Below are positions 45,642 through 56,599 of a stretch of 64,000 nt of DNA, in pieces. Numbering within the stretch: the first letter of the stretch is position 1; the number at the start of each line of letters is the position of its first letter. The stretch comes from Schistocerca nitens. Taxonomy: Eukaryota > Arthropoda > Insecta > Orthoptera > Acrididae. The translations under genes were made by a program, and so were the position numbers. The stretch spans positions 80,291,387 through 80,355,386 of the forward strand of contig NC_064622.1 in the NCBI RefSeq assembly GCF_023898315.1. Direction: 5' to 3'. The notes under the pieces were generated by a model. It worked only from the letters and a program-made list of their open reading frames with translations. It was not told the DNA's origin and did no database searches.

Positions 45642-46989
45642 TAAGGAATGCCATACTCCTTTCATCTGCAGTGTAACCGTGGAGAATACTATGATGCGAC
45701 AAATTTACATAATTGAAACGATATAAAAATCTAATAACTCAATAAATAAAATGTTTATAAATCTGTGACTCTCAGGAATAATAACTTAAGTGCTAAGTGT
45801 TGAGCTTTTCTTAATTTTTAATGGTGTTTGTAAGATTATTCATTTACTCTGACCTCCTCACTTCTGTAGTTTTATAATATTACTGTCTCTGTAGATGCAC
45901 ATTAGTATAGTGAGTATACTGATATGACTGGTTTTGTGCTCAGTGAAACATCGAACTACTACTAAATTTCGAAGTCTCATTGCGAACCCAGACGTCTTTT
46001 CACAGAGCTCCATCCAAATGCTGGTACCGAAGCCAAACGTTTTCCCCTCAGTGGAGAAACCCTCTTCCGATGCCTTAATTCGTGTTCGCTAGCCAAGGCG
46101 GCCGCTCTGACCTCGGGCGGCATCTCGCAGCTACCGGCTTCGGCCCAGCCGCTTCCCTCATCTAGGCGAATACTTTAAATCCCAGTGATTTAAAAGAGTT
46201 CAGTCGGCTGATAGATCGCCAGCATACACGTTACGTTACATTTTCTTGTTACAGACAATGATCAAGAAGAAATATTGATTCTTGCATATGATCAAACCAA
46301 ACATAGGTGAAGTAACAGAAAAATAAATGAAATATTTAGAAAATTGGCTCTCAATACATAGCTTATCACTAAGACAAAAGGATAGTTGATTTACTCCTGT
46401 ACAGGAGCGCTTAGGAGAAATGAAACAGATGAAGTTGAATGTCAAAAATTTCAACAATATTAATTCCATGTGTAATTGCTGATTTTTGTAAAAGCATAAT
46501 AAAATTGGCTCTCTTGCTTACTTCCATCCATTAACGTCGTAGAGAATAATTAACTACAACAATTCCACAGTTGGGTTGAAAGTATTAATCGATCAGAAAC
46601 ATCTTGTTAGGGCAATGTCCAATGTTCATCCTTTGTAATGGTACATACACCAGTATCTTTATCAACGACCTAGTTAGCATCATTCACTAGCCAGTGTGCC
46701 TTATCTTCTAGTATGTCCTCATTATGGGACGTTGTCCTGTCGCGCTGATAATGCTTTTAGTAATAAGCAGGCGAACCCAATGTTTTGGGTGTACTTACCA
46801 TCTGATGCAAGAGTCACAGGAGATGACTAAGTGAAATTGGTGAAATATTTAGAAGTCGTAGCAAGCAGCATCCCTGGCTGCTGTATACAGATTGGTGAGG
46901 AGGTGCAAATTTGAGAGTGGATCGGGTCGAGCAGGAATGAATTTGTGGAACAGATGTGAACTTAGGCGATTCATGGGTAATACGTTTTA
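45642..46989. other. Unassigned DNA
   Basis: No recognised gene. A GC-rich patch lies at 46095-46160; the rest is AT-rich. Confidence 0.4.
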
Positions 46990-47717
46990 CAGGGTGTTCG
47001 GAAACTCCTGTTGCAAACTTCTAGGACTTGTAGAGAGGATGAGTACTTCGATTAGAAACCCATGTCCGGAAACTTACCGTTTCTCTGCTACAGCCATTTG
47101 ATAATATATTTTGCTAGGTAGGTATGCAACAGGGTAGTCATGGTGGGTGGTGGTTACGTGGACGACTGATGTCATTCGATGTCTATCCTACCTCTCCGAC
47201 GCAGTTCGTGCCTCATTTATGTATGTGTGAGCGTTAGTGAAATACGGTTAAGTACATGTTTGCAGGATACACTGACATGATCCTTCTGAATCGGTCCCGG
47301 AAGACCTCCTCATCGCCTTTATCAAGACAGTACTCCACAACGTCCGACCCCGTCGCACACCGTTTTCGCCACAGTTAAGAACGGCTTCGAGAAAGGGTAC
47401 CTTCACCGTCGGCAGGCGTGACCGTGGTGCTCCAAGGAGATGCCGGAAGCCAGACTGGAGGAGGCTGTACTGCATCATGTTAAAGAGAACCTGCCAACGA
47501 GTACATGAGCAATTTATTTCACTATTAACGAGTGTAACTGTGAAACAAATGGTGTAATGCGTCACGCCTAATCAGTCAGTTGTAAAAGTGATCGTGTTAC
47601 CAATATATTTTCCAATGGTTGTTATCACAGAAACGATAGGTTGCCAGACACGGGTTCCAATTCAGAATATTATCTGCATACTGCCCTTGTTTGTAACGGG
47701 AATTTCCGAACATCTTG
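46990..47717 (+). mobile_element. Mariner-like non-autonomous element, 728 bp
   Basis: Termini CAGGGTGTTCGGAAACTCC and (inverted) CAAGATGTTCGGAAATTCC, flanked by TA (46988-46989 and 47718-47719). The interior retains an N-terminal transposase fragment; the catalytic domain is deleted. Confidence 0.8.
47257..47520 (+). pseudogene. Mariner-like transposase N-terminal (DUF4817-type) fragment
   Basis: Plus-strand pieces in two frames: 'GYTDMILL', then 'YQDSTPQRPTPSHTVFATV' and 'EARLEEAVLHHVKENLPTST'. They resemble the DUF4817 helix-turn-helix region of mariner-like transposases, where 'ERYP.R..P....F' and 'EEAVL..V..NPSTS' occur. The DDE core is absent. The assignment is by recalled family pattern. 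Confidence 0.55.
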
Positions 47718-49710
47718 TAGACACTATTATTCGACTTAAAATGAGATTCGTGCTGTGATAACGTAAATAGACTGTAGTTCTTTGGAATCAGGGACCACGC
47801 TCTGTAAATTACTTCAGGGTGAAATTGTGGGAAATATTTACGCGTGTTTTATTGTTTGAAGTCAATAAACCGGGTAAATGGAGATCGTCTTTCATTGGAA
47901 AGTATCCTTGTCATCATTCGTGATTAATTTTATGTGGCATTAATAACACACACGTCACAAACGATTATCGTGACAGTTTATCTTTCCTGACGGTCGTGGT
48001 CTGCTGTATCGCCTCATGGTTTTATCGTCAAACATTAGAAACACAGTGATCCAGTTAGAATTTTTAACTGAGAATTTACAACCTCATGCAACAAGGCATG
48101 CTAAAAGGCACAACAATACATCTGTTCTCTTATGAAACTTTCTGTAAAGAACCAGTTGCAAAATGAAATTAGTAGTTACGTTCACTATGAACAGTAATAC
48201 CCTTCAAAGTCCATACTCCTAACTCATACAGAGAAAGTAGCAGAGTATGCAGGCATTGTATTATTTTATTACTTTCCTTGTGAACTGAAGCTGGTGATAG
48301 ATAATGAAAGTTTGAAGACAAACTGAAAGCAGGTTTTGCTGGACAATTGCTACTGCTGCTGATTAACGCTTTGAAGAGACTGAGGATCGGAGGTCATCAG
48401 GCTCCGAGAAACCACTCAGAATGGACTCTGCATACCACACTGCCAGCGTCTAGAGGAAACCCTGTGTACAAGTGTGGGAGCATTCTCTAAGTGCCTAGTG
48501 TGTATCTGAGATGGAACGTGGGAACCAATCTGCTATTTATCTATTGCAGCCTGTAGAACTGACTACAAACCATATTCAGTCTGTCTGGTTCACAGTCCCT
48601 AGAAGTTATTGAGGCTGATATGATTCAGGCCAGGGGCGGCTCCCCAACTCCCAGAAGTGGCGTGTTAACGAGCCCGGATATCCGGATGGGGCGGGGGTGA
48701 CAACTCGAAAAATGGTGTCACAAACTTCAGCGTACATAGACAACTTATGTGTATAATGTTCACCCACAGCTGTCACGAAGATGCAAAATGAAAAGAACAT
48801 CTGTAGTTGTGAAATTAGTTTAATTCTTTTTACACAACTTTGATATTAGCAATTTATTTCGACATATCTTCTTCATGTGCCGCGTTTGATCATCAGAAAT
48901 CGACCCAATATTCAGCGGACACTAGAAAACAAGAGAGAAAATAAAATAAGCAAAAAAAAAAAGGTCGCAACAACTCTTGAGAAACAGTCTAAACTGTCTC
49001 CTCAGTTTCAAGAAAATGCCTCAGCAAGTGAGTATTCAGCGATGCATAATACCACACCAATAATTACTTCAAAAGTCTGAGGAAAGTAAAATAAACACAC
49101 AGTAATATAAATCTTATAAGAGTAGCAAGAATAAGTTGTAATGGAAGCCTATAGGTATATAGCTTATGCAGTATGGAAAATGAGAGCTTTTAGAATATTT
49201 CACAACACATAAGAACAAGATATACGGACTATGAATTTTTCCATGGGGAGTGATTCCCTCTAATCATGAGGCAAAGCTGTATAACCATTTTCAGGGATTG
49301 AAATCGATGCTCGCCATGGAAGCGGAACTTCTCAAGGAGGTATGAGAGCATGGGGGAAACTGTGATCGGTACTAATGTGGAGTGTTCCTTTGCATTATTT
49401 TGTCAGGGGACTCTATTATGAGTGAGGAAAAGCTGAGTTGTGCACCCATCAAGTAACGAAGGAGACTGACCATGTTGGAGAAGAATAGGCTAGGGCCCAA
49501 CTCTGGTTTCCATACTAAGCCTTTCCATAACAACACAAGTAAATACCTGACTCTTCACAACAGGTCGGAGGGACAACGCCACACCCTCCCCTTTACGAAG
49601 TTCACTGAGGAAGAAATATTAACGTCATGCATACACTCAAAAAACTGTATATGAACGCGAGTAACGTTTCCAAGACAGGAGCCATGGAAAGTACATCGAA
49701 AATATTTGGA
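47718..49710. other. Unassigned DNA
   Basis: No recognised gene. It contains a 12-bp palindrome ccggatatccgg near 48676 and an A-run at 48952-48962. Confidence 0.4.
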
Positions 49711-49922
49711 TTTTGTGGTAAGTTCTATGGGACCAAACTTCTGAAGTCATCAGTCCCTCCCACGCCCGGTTTCCCGGGTTCGATTCCCGGCGGGGTCAGG
49801 GATTTTCTCTGCCTCGTGATGACTGGCTGTTGTGTACTGTCCTTAGGTTAGTTAGGTTTAAGTAGTTCTAAGTCTAGGGGACTGATGACCACAGATGTTA
49901 AGTCCCATAGTGCTCAGAGCCA
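49711..49922 (+). mobile_element. SINE with a different tRNA head, beside an antisense SINE tail
   Basis: 49711-49757 is an antisense tail piece of the 7044-type SINE ('ttctatgggaccaaact'). It is followed by a plus-strand SINE whose head 'cgcccggtttcccgggttcg' has a clear T-arm and B box but differs from the usual heads. From 'gtccttaggttagttaggt' onward its body is the common one, ending 'gtgctcagagcca'. Confidence 0.8.
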
Positions 49923-52602
49923 CAAGGAGTCAGTGCCAACGCTCCCTACGGTACTGCAGTATATGTCTAAAAAGTTGCTCCATCGAAATCCGACCATTCT
50001 GGGTGGTTAGCATTTTGTCCAGACAGCCAGTAAGTGTTGGGATCAGGTCTTCTCTAAGAAGAAGTTTGAAAGGAACATAGAGTAGACAGAGTAGTGGACT
50101 TGGGTTACTTAGAGATGTGGTTCCATTAATATTTGCAGGCAGCCCAAAGGAGGAACGAGATATGTTTCAGCTAGTGCCATCGATTACTGAACTTCGCTTT
50201 TGTAGCTCTAACTGTTGTGCTGAATTGCACCAGAGCCTGTGTGAATGGTCCAGAAGTATCCACACGAATCATTTGAAAAAATTTGTTGGCCTCTTATATT
50301 TGTGGAACAAAATTTGCTGATTACTGCACTGAGCACTATATTCACAGGGTTTGCAGATTTTTAGATAATTTTGCTCGCCTGTTTGTATGTTTTAACAGTA
50401 ATTTTCCACAATGTGTTCTGTGACTCAATAACTTTCTTGCACGGCTAAGATAAAGTCGTGGGCATGTCTTAGAAATTTGGCACCACAACTATACATCGTC
50501 AGCACATTGTTTGTTTATGTATTACTCCATTATCAGCGCAGAACTGTGCTTGAGTCACAATCTGCTGACAGTCTTGGCTAATGGCCTGAGGATTTTGCCA
50601 TATATTTGCAGAAATGTCATGAGATTCTACCATTTGTTCCTTATGATTCTGTTCATTGAGGTACCTGTTTGTTTTCCTTGAGAGTTGTATTACTTGGAAA
50701 CAGAGTCACACAGCTGTAAAGCTAATCAGGTCAAGTGGTTAGTAGGTGCCTTAAGGCTAGTCAGCCATGATGCTACATGATTCATTAAAACTTTGAAGTC
50801 TCTAAGTAATATTGGAAGTATATAATACCATAAAGCAGCCTAAACATCTCCTTTTCTGTGATTAACACTTTGTTGCCTTATTTAGTTTGCAGATGTGTGA
50901 TGTATAGTGATAGTACTAGAAATTTAATGTGTTTAATTTGTCCATTTTATTTAGAGGGAGAAGTGCTAGAGCACCCATTGTACTGTTTATGTGGGATAAT
51001 ATGGGAGGTGTTCCTACAGCAGTATTTGATCCTTGAGGATGTGCATCTGCACATGTAGTTGAAGGAAGATTTTGATGCCACAAGTAGGCACAGTGATAGA
51101 ATAAGAGCCATCGAAGTGACAGTGTGTTGCTTCACAGAAAACAAGTTGTTATTGTGTAAGCTAAAGGCAGTAGTAACCTAAGTACGTATATTGGGTTTAT
51201 ACTTATTCTTGTTGTTGCAGAATTTGAAGATAATGATACTGTACATGTTAATGAACAGTTAGTGGATATAGAGATGAGTAAGTTTCTCCAAAGACCTATA
51301 ATAACAAAATCTTAACAATTCCTCCTGATCTCAGAGTAAAAAGTAGATAATATTTTTCAGTTCATGCGAAGAGTGTAGGTTTGAGTGCTATGGCGAAATT
51401 GCCAGTGTCTTCTACCCAGTAGCTTGTGGTGCTCTCAAAAAGTTCTTGTGAAGTGTGGTTCGTAACATACTAATCGCGCCCAGTGGCATTCCTATACATT
51501 AATTCACGCCTCTGAGTTGTTACAACGTTCGACTAAGCGAATTACAGTATACCCATGGAAGTTGATAACATGGTACCAGGGCATTGTGAAACCAACCTAT
51601 TACATATGGAGAAGGCGTCAAGTGGGAGTCCTTAGGAACTCCTTATGAATAAAATCGAATACTTCCAAAGGGTAGCCTCACATCTGTTGTTGTCAGTGAC
51701 AGAGCTGGTCATTATCACTTCACTTGAGCGATCAAGGTCATTTAAGTACCACACAATCGTTAGAGATACAAAATCAGGTTTAACAACCAATGGAACCTGT
51801 TGTATATCTATGGTCCCACTTCTCAGTTACCTGCCACCATTACCAGAACAACATATTTACATACAACTTATTCCCAACTCTGATTTCCTGACATTCCTTT
51901 TGAATTCGTTCCTGAAGATAGCCTAACCTACCTGAATGCCTCTCCAAATATTAACCACCCAGATTCGGGAGATTTCGATGGAAAATGTATTTGGGCATAT
52001 AAAGCAGTACCATAAAGAACATCAGCATAAGTTCATTGTGTAAGGACCCTCAATGTTATCCACTCTCTTTATTTTCATGGCATCAGAAGCCGTGTATTTC
52101 TATACCAAGTGTAGAGTTGCACAGACCCCACCCCCACTGATCTCCCATCTGCAGTCGTATATCACAGTTCCGGTTCTAGTGAGAAAGCAGTTTAACTCTT
52201 TGAAAATCTTGAATAAACTCTTGAAAATAGTGTGGGACAAGTACTAAATGGGATGTTCCAGAAATGGAGTATAAAATCCGGCGAGTTTCGGATTCAACCA
52301 CAAGAAAGAATTCGGGGGGTTGATTTCTTTTAAGAGGAGGAGTGTGCAACTTCGAGAGCCGTAAGGCAAGGGCTCGTTGCTGAAAGCGTACTACTTGCCA
52401 CAACCTGCTGGCGCAGCGTGACGCCACACCACCTGCGCAGGCACCGCAGCACTCATGTTCAGACGACGACTAACGACATTATCACAACCTGCGACTCTCA
52501 GCACTTCGCGTTCAGCATTCAATAAAATTTAGAATTGTCTTCAGGCGGCCTGTGACTTATCCTGCCCCACCTCCACCAAAGAACAACTGCGTCCCTCCAC
52601 AG
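49923..52602. other. Unassigned DNA
   Basis: About 2.7 kb of AT-rich DNA. Open frames up to 93 codons show no recognised domain. A splice-acceptor-like 'ttgttgttgcag' at 51211-51222 (plus) has no coherent exon attached that I can support. Confidence 0.4.
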
Positions 52603-52614
52603 AATATGGATATA

Positions 52615-52912
52615 AAACTTCCTGGCAAATTAAAACCGTGTGCCGGACCGAGACTCGAACTCGGGACCTTTGTCTTTCGCGGGCAAGTGCTCTACCATCT
52701 GAGCTACCCAAGCACGACTCACGACCCGTCCTCACAGCTTTACTTCTGCCAGTACCTCGTCTCTTACCTTCCAAACTTTACAGAAGCTCTCCTGTGAACA
52801 TTGCAGAACTAGCACTTCCGAGTTCGAGTCTCGGTCCGGCACAGAGTTTTAATCTGCCAGGAAGTTTCATATCAGCGCACACTCCGCTGCAGAGTGAAAA
52901 TCTCATTCTGGA
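52615..52912. mobile_element. tRNA-like fold-back element, 298 bp
   Basis: Flanked by a perfect 12-bp repeat aatatggatata (52603-52614 and 52913-52924). The left side carries a complete tRNA-like sequence on the minus strand (D-arm 'tagctcagatggtagagc', B box gttcgagtc, acceptor match gtgc/gcac). The right side repeats the T-arm half on the plus strand, so about 56 bp at the left (from 52616) pair with 52817-52872. The anticodon-loop position 33 is not T, so it is not called as a functional tRNA. Confidence 0.8.
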
Positions 52913-53392
52913 AATATGGATATAGATGAAGAATGGTTAGTGTTACGTGTGAACCCTGCAGTCAGAACCTTGTGGCTTGATGTGAGATTATACGAAAAAT
53001 CTTACCAAACTAATGTGTAATCTTTCTACAAAACTTGATTGCAATGTGAATTACAATGTATGGAGAATACACGTGTATCGTTAAGACACAGTGTGTGGAC
53101 AATGGAGCGTTATTATTCCAAAAAGCCACTTGCCTACAAGGCACATCCCCAACTTCACTCACAGGTTTAGCCGACGTGATAGCACATTCAGTCTTTCCTT
53201 TTCCAGCTCCAACGTGCTTACAAAATCCTCCCTTGCAATTTCTACGAATTGTGGAATCCACCCCCACCCCCCTCTCTATATTAAGTACTGCCAAAAATCC
53301 TCCTTCCATATCATTATTGTTACCAGCCTTTAGAACCGGTGTGTTAGCATGCCAAGTAGAAACGTGAATGGCGTTCTCGCTCAGTAACTCAC

Positions 53393-53509
53393 CAGGCTTC
53401 TTGGGGCAGAGCATTTTCGTACACCTCCCAGGCTTTCCGTCCTCACCGCACCAACACGTGTTGCAGTCATGCTTGTATGATGTTCCAGGTTTGCAGGGTT
53501 TTCCTGGAA
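53393..53509 (-). CDS. Exon encoding pacifastin domain 2 (protease inhibitor)
   Basis: A 117-bp internal exon of a host gene. Acceptor: minus-strand 'tttttctaacag...ctctggacag' before 53509; donor: G|GTGAGT after 53393. Both boundaries are phase 1, so the exon is a symmetric 39-codon module. It encodes one pacifastin domain with six cysteines spaced C-x9-C-N-T-C-W-C...C-T-x3-C: 'CKPGTSYKHDCNTCWC' then 'GRCTKMLC'. In this family the domain is a small secreted inhibitor of serine proteases; the residue after Cys5-Thr is P1, here Lys (P1' Met), which would favour trypsin-like enzymes. The exon joins in frame to 59048-59152. No signal sequence or stop is in this exon, so the gene has further exons. 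The inhibitor role is inferred from the family. Confidence 0.88.
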
Positions 53510-53866
53510 CTGTCCAGAGGCAGCTGTTAGAAAAACTACTCTTCGCTGATGATACAGGCGAGGTTCATAATCAGACCCCAGAGGTAAGAAATAAAATAAG
53601 ATGTAAAATATTGATTGGTTTTCAGTCAATGTGTCTGTCACCAAATTTAGAAGAAAAAGAATTTTTCATTGAATTTTGTACGTAGTAAGATAGTAGGATA
53701 TGTGTTATTATTATCAGTTACACAGAAAGTGTGGATTATGCAAATATGTAAAAATGAATGTTTAGAATATCAGAATTTTCTGTTTTAGTAAAGAAAGTAG
53801 TTACTGGAAACGATACAGACCCAGTGCTGCAATGCCATTAAGGACTTAGTCTCTGGACAGTGGCAG
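53510..53866 (-). other. Intron start region of the pacifastin gene
   Basis: Intron DNA between exon 53393-53509 and the pogo remnant, with no other feature. The full intron is 53510-59047. Confidence 0.6.
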
Positions 53867-54873
53867 GGGAAAGCCGGGCAAATTGACCATTATGGGCAAA
53901 GTGGCCGCAGGAGTCCTGGGTGCCACAAGTGCTGGCATGGCGCGGGAAATGCATGAACCAATTCTCCTTGGAAGGCCTGGTCACCCCATGAGGTCAAATC
54001 TACTGCGTCGCTCTTCCTAGTTACAATAACGTTTATTTTTAGTAATCTTGACTTACGGTAAGTGGTCAGTTTGTGTATTTCTTGTGGAGAGGGATTGTGA
54101 CTTACGTCTTTTTAACAAAATTGCGTTGAAACCGCTATACCTTAACTCCATAATGCTACTTTAGTAACTGAAAGTTCGGTCATGCTATTAGAGGGTACAC
54201 CGCTTTTGTGTAATGGCGTCAATGTGGGCAAGGTGGCTTCTGACAACTTTGTGTAGCGGGAAACGTAAAAAGCAGCGGCCGAAAGAAGGGCTCCACTGCG
54301 ATATTTGCAGCAAGTTATTATAAGATTCATTCAGAAGCGGCAAATAAAGAAATAGAAGAAAAAGCAAATAGATGGAAAAACGGAATGCGCCGGAGAAAAG
54401 AAAGGCAGTAAAAAGAAAAAAGTGCGAAGGACACAAAATCCAACCCTAGAAAAGTTCTTATCGACGACAACGATGAAGAGAGAGAATGTTTGTACTACGA
54501 AAAAAAAAATTTCCAATTCAAGACCAGAAGAGCAGTGGATTTAGTGCCAGTTATGCTCCCTGTGGCTCCACGATCTCTGGAACACGGTATACATAATTTA
54601 ATTCGAATCACGTTTTACAATGAAAGGTACTTAGTTTTTTGTTAGAACTGCTTTTTATACCTTATTTTTGAGTTTAAAACTAAGTGGTCACTTTATGAAA
54701 ATCGAATTCTTTGAAGTACTTAATTTTATCGTCAGGTAATTAAATAATTCGATATTACCCTTCAGTAGTTGCAGATTACAATCACCCATTTCTATGTATC
54801 TGTGTCTATTGCTATTCGACTTGAAAAATAGGGATACCGTAGCCTGACCACTTTACCAGGCTCTACCATGTTG
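53867..54873 (+). mobile_element. pogo/Tigger-like DNA transposon remnant
   Basis: The left end 'aaagccgggcaaattgacc' and the inverted right end 'agagcctggtaaagtggtca' are similar (about 14 of 22). Coding decay on the plus strand ends with a pogo-type C-terminal finger: 'RPEEQW', a TAG, then 'CQLCSLWLHD' (54511-54590), as in the Cx2C...W.H...C segment at the end of many jerky/tigger-like transposases. 'NPTLEKFLSTT' precedes it. The DDE domain is missing or unrecognisable. It lies in the pacifastin intron. Confidence 0.6.
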
Positions 54874-55450
54874 TTGATAATAATTTTCTCACGGACCAAT
54901 TTCCTGTTGTACGAAATATTTGTGCAGTCATAACAAGATATTTTGTGAGTCCTAATAAATAAGAGTTGTTTTAATTGGACTAATTTGTTTGACTAATAGT
55001 TCAGAAAGCTACGCGAGCGGAGTCGGTAATAGGAACTTAGCTCAATAGAAACAGAGAGCCCATCACAAGATTGGCACAGCGAGTATTGTGACTAGACACC
55101 TACGCTTCAGCCAATATTGGAGCAAGGAACTTCCACATCAACTACATTTGTTCAAGTATTTGGCACATTTATGGTCAGCCATTGAAGTGAATATTCATCA
55201 GTGGACCCCACTGACAGGTATGCAGCACAGTGTATTTTTTCTGGTTTTTATTTCTTCTCGTGTTGACTTCAGAGCTTTCATAGTCTTATGGACACAGTGG
55301 TCAACGCAAAACTTTCTCTAACTCCGGTCTGGTTTGCAGGATATTAATTGAATTTGATTATTTGGTGGACACCGTCTTAAAGAAGAAGTATCCCAGCAGG
55401 CGGAGAGGTTTGTGGACTTTGAAGAGGCTACGGGCTACGTCGGCGGCAGC
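54874..55450. other. Unassigned intron DNA
   Basis: No recognised gene; the 77-codon open frame at 55088-55321 has no known domain. Confidence 0.4.
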
Positions 55451-56526
55451 GTACATCTACATCTACATCTACATGACTACTCTGCAATTCACATTTAAGT
55501 GCTTGGCAGAGGGTTCATCGAACCACAATCATACTACCTCTCTACCATTCAACTCCCGAAGAGCGCGCGGGAAAAACGAACACCTAAACCTTTCTGTTAG
55601 ACCTCTGATTTCTCTTATTATATTTTGATGATAATTCCTACCTATGTAGGTTGGGCTCAACAAAATATTTTCGCATTTGGAAGAGAAAGTTGGTGACTGA
55701 AATTTCGTAAATAGATCTCGCCGCGGCGAAAAACGTCTTTGCTTTAATGACTTCCATCCCAATTCGCGTATCATATCTGCCACACTCTCTCCCCTATTAC
55801 GTGATAATACAAAACGAGCTGCCCTTTTTTGCATCCTTTCGATGTCCTCCGTCAATCCCACCTGGTAAGGATCCCAAACCGCACAGCAATATTCTAACAG
55901 AGGACGAACGAGTGTAGTGTAAGCTGTCTCTTTAGTGGACTTGTTGCATCTTCTAAGTGTCCTGCCAATGAAACTCAACCTTTGGCTCGTCTTCCCCACA
56001 ATATTATCTATGTGGTCTTTCCAACTGAAGTTGTTCGTAATTTTAACACCCAGGTACTTAGTTGAATTGACAGCCTTGAGAATTGTACTATTTATCCAGT
56101 AATCGAATTCCAACGCATTTCTTTTGGAACTCATGTGGATCACCTCACACTTTTCGTTATTTAGCGTCAACTGCCACCCGCCACACCATACAGCAATCTT
56201 TTCTAAATCGCTTTGCAACTGATACTGGTCTTCGGATGACCTTACTAGACGGTAAATTACAGAATCATCTGTGAACAATCTAAGAGAACTGCTCAGATTG
56301 TCACCCAGGTTATTTATATAGATCAGGAACAGCAGAGGTCCCAGGACGCTTCTCTGGGGAACACCTGATATCACTTCAGTTTTACTCGATGATTTGCCGT
56401 CTATTACTACGAACTGCGACCTTCCTGACAGGAAATCACGAATCCAGTCGCACAACTGAGACGATACCCCATAGGCCCGCAGCTTGATTAGAAGTCGCTT
56501 GTGAGGAACGGTGTCAAAAGCTTTCC
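55451..56526 (-). mobile_element. CR1/Jockey-group LINE, 5' truncated (second copy)
   Basis: Same family and 3' end as 9235-11400, including the ATGTAG-repeat tail (plus strand 'catctacatctacatctaca' at 55454). Truncated inside the RT at 56526, where unrelated DNA begins ('ccctacctgcgtagctgcag'). Confidence 0.9.
55529..56525 (-). pseudogene. LINE reverse transcriptase, truncated, open frame
   Basis: Open without stops from the truncation point ('KAFDTVPHKRLLIKLRAYG') to the C-terminal end 'RELNGREVV'. The RT core is altered at two sites: 'GVPQRSVLGPLLFLIYINN' (the Gly of PQGS is Arg) and 'FTDDSVIYR' (FADD is FTDD, keeping both Asp). Compared with 9314-10354 it is less decayed. It lacks the endonuclease and upstream RT, so it is inactive as an element. 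Confidence 0.88.
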
Positions 56527-56599
56527 CTACCTGCGTAGCTGCAGGTAGGGTCACCCTTGCCGATAAGGCCCTGACTGAGGAGCCAGGCCAAGTTGGTCC

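Noticed and set aside
47248-47565. 105-codon minus-strand gene
   Set aside because: It is the antisense of the DUF4817-like transposase fragment in the mariner-like element.
51211-51290. Plus-strand exon after a splice-acceptor-like site
   Set aside because: The following frame is short, acidic and unrecognised, and I could find no matching upstream or downstream exon.
52627-52712. tRNA-Ser-like gene on the minus strand
   Set aside because: The cloverleaf is nearly complete, but position 33 is not T and the sequence sits inside a target-repeat-flanked element, so it is a tRNA-derived repeat.
53010-53414. 134-codon open frame overlapping exon 53393-53509 on the minus strand
   Set aside because: Its first few codons overlap the pacifastin exon in another frame; the rest continues into intron DNA with no domain. 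The exon frame with six cysteines and splice sites explains the overlap better.
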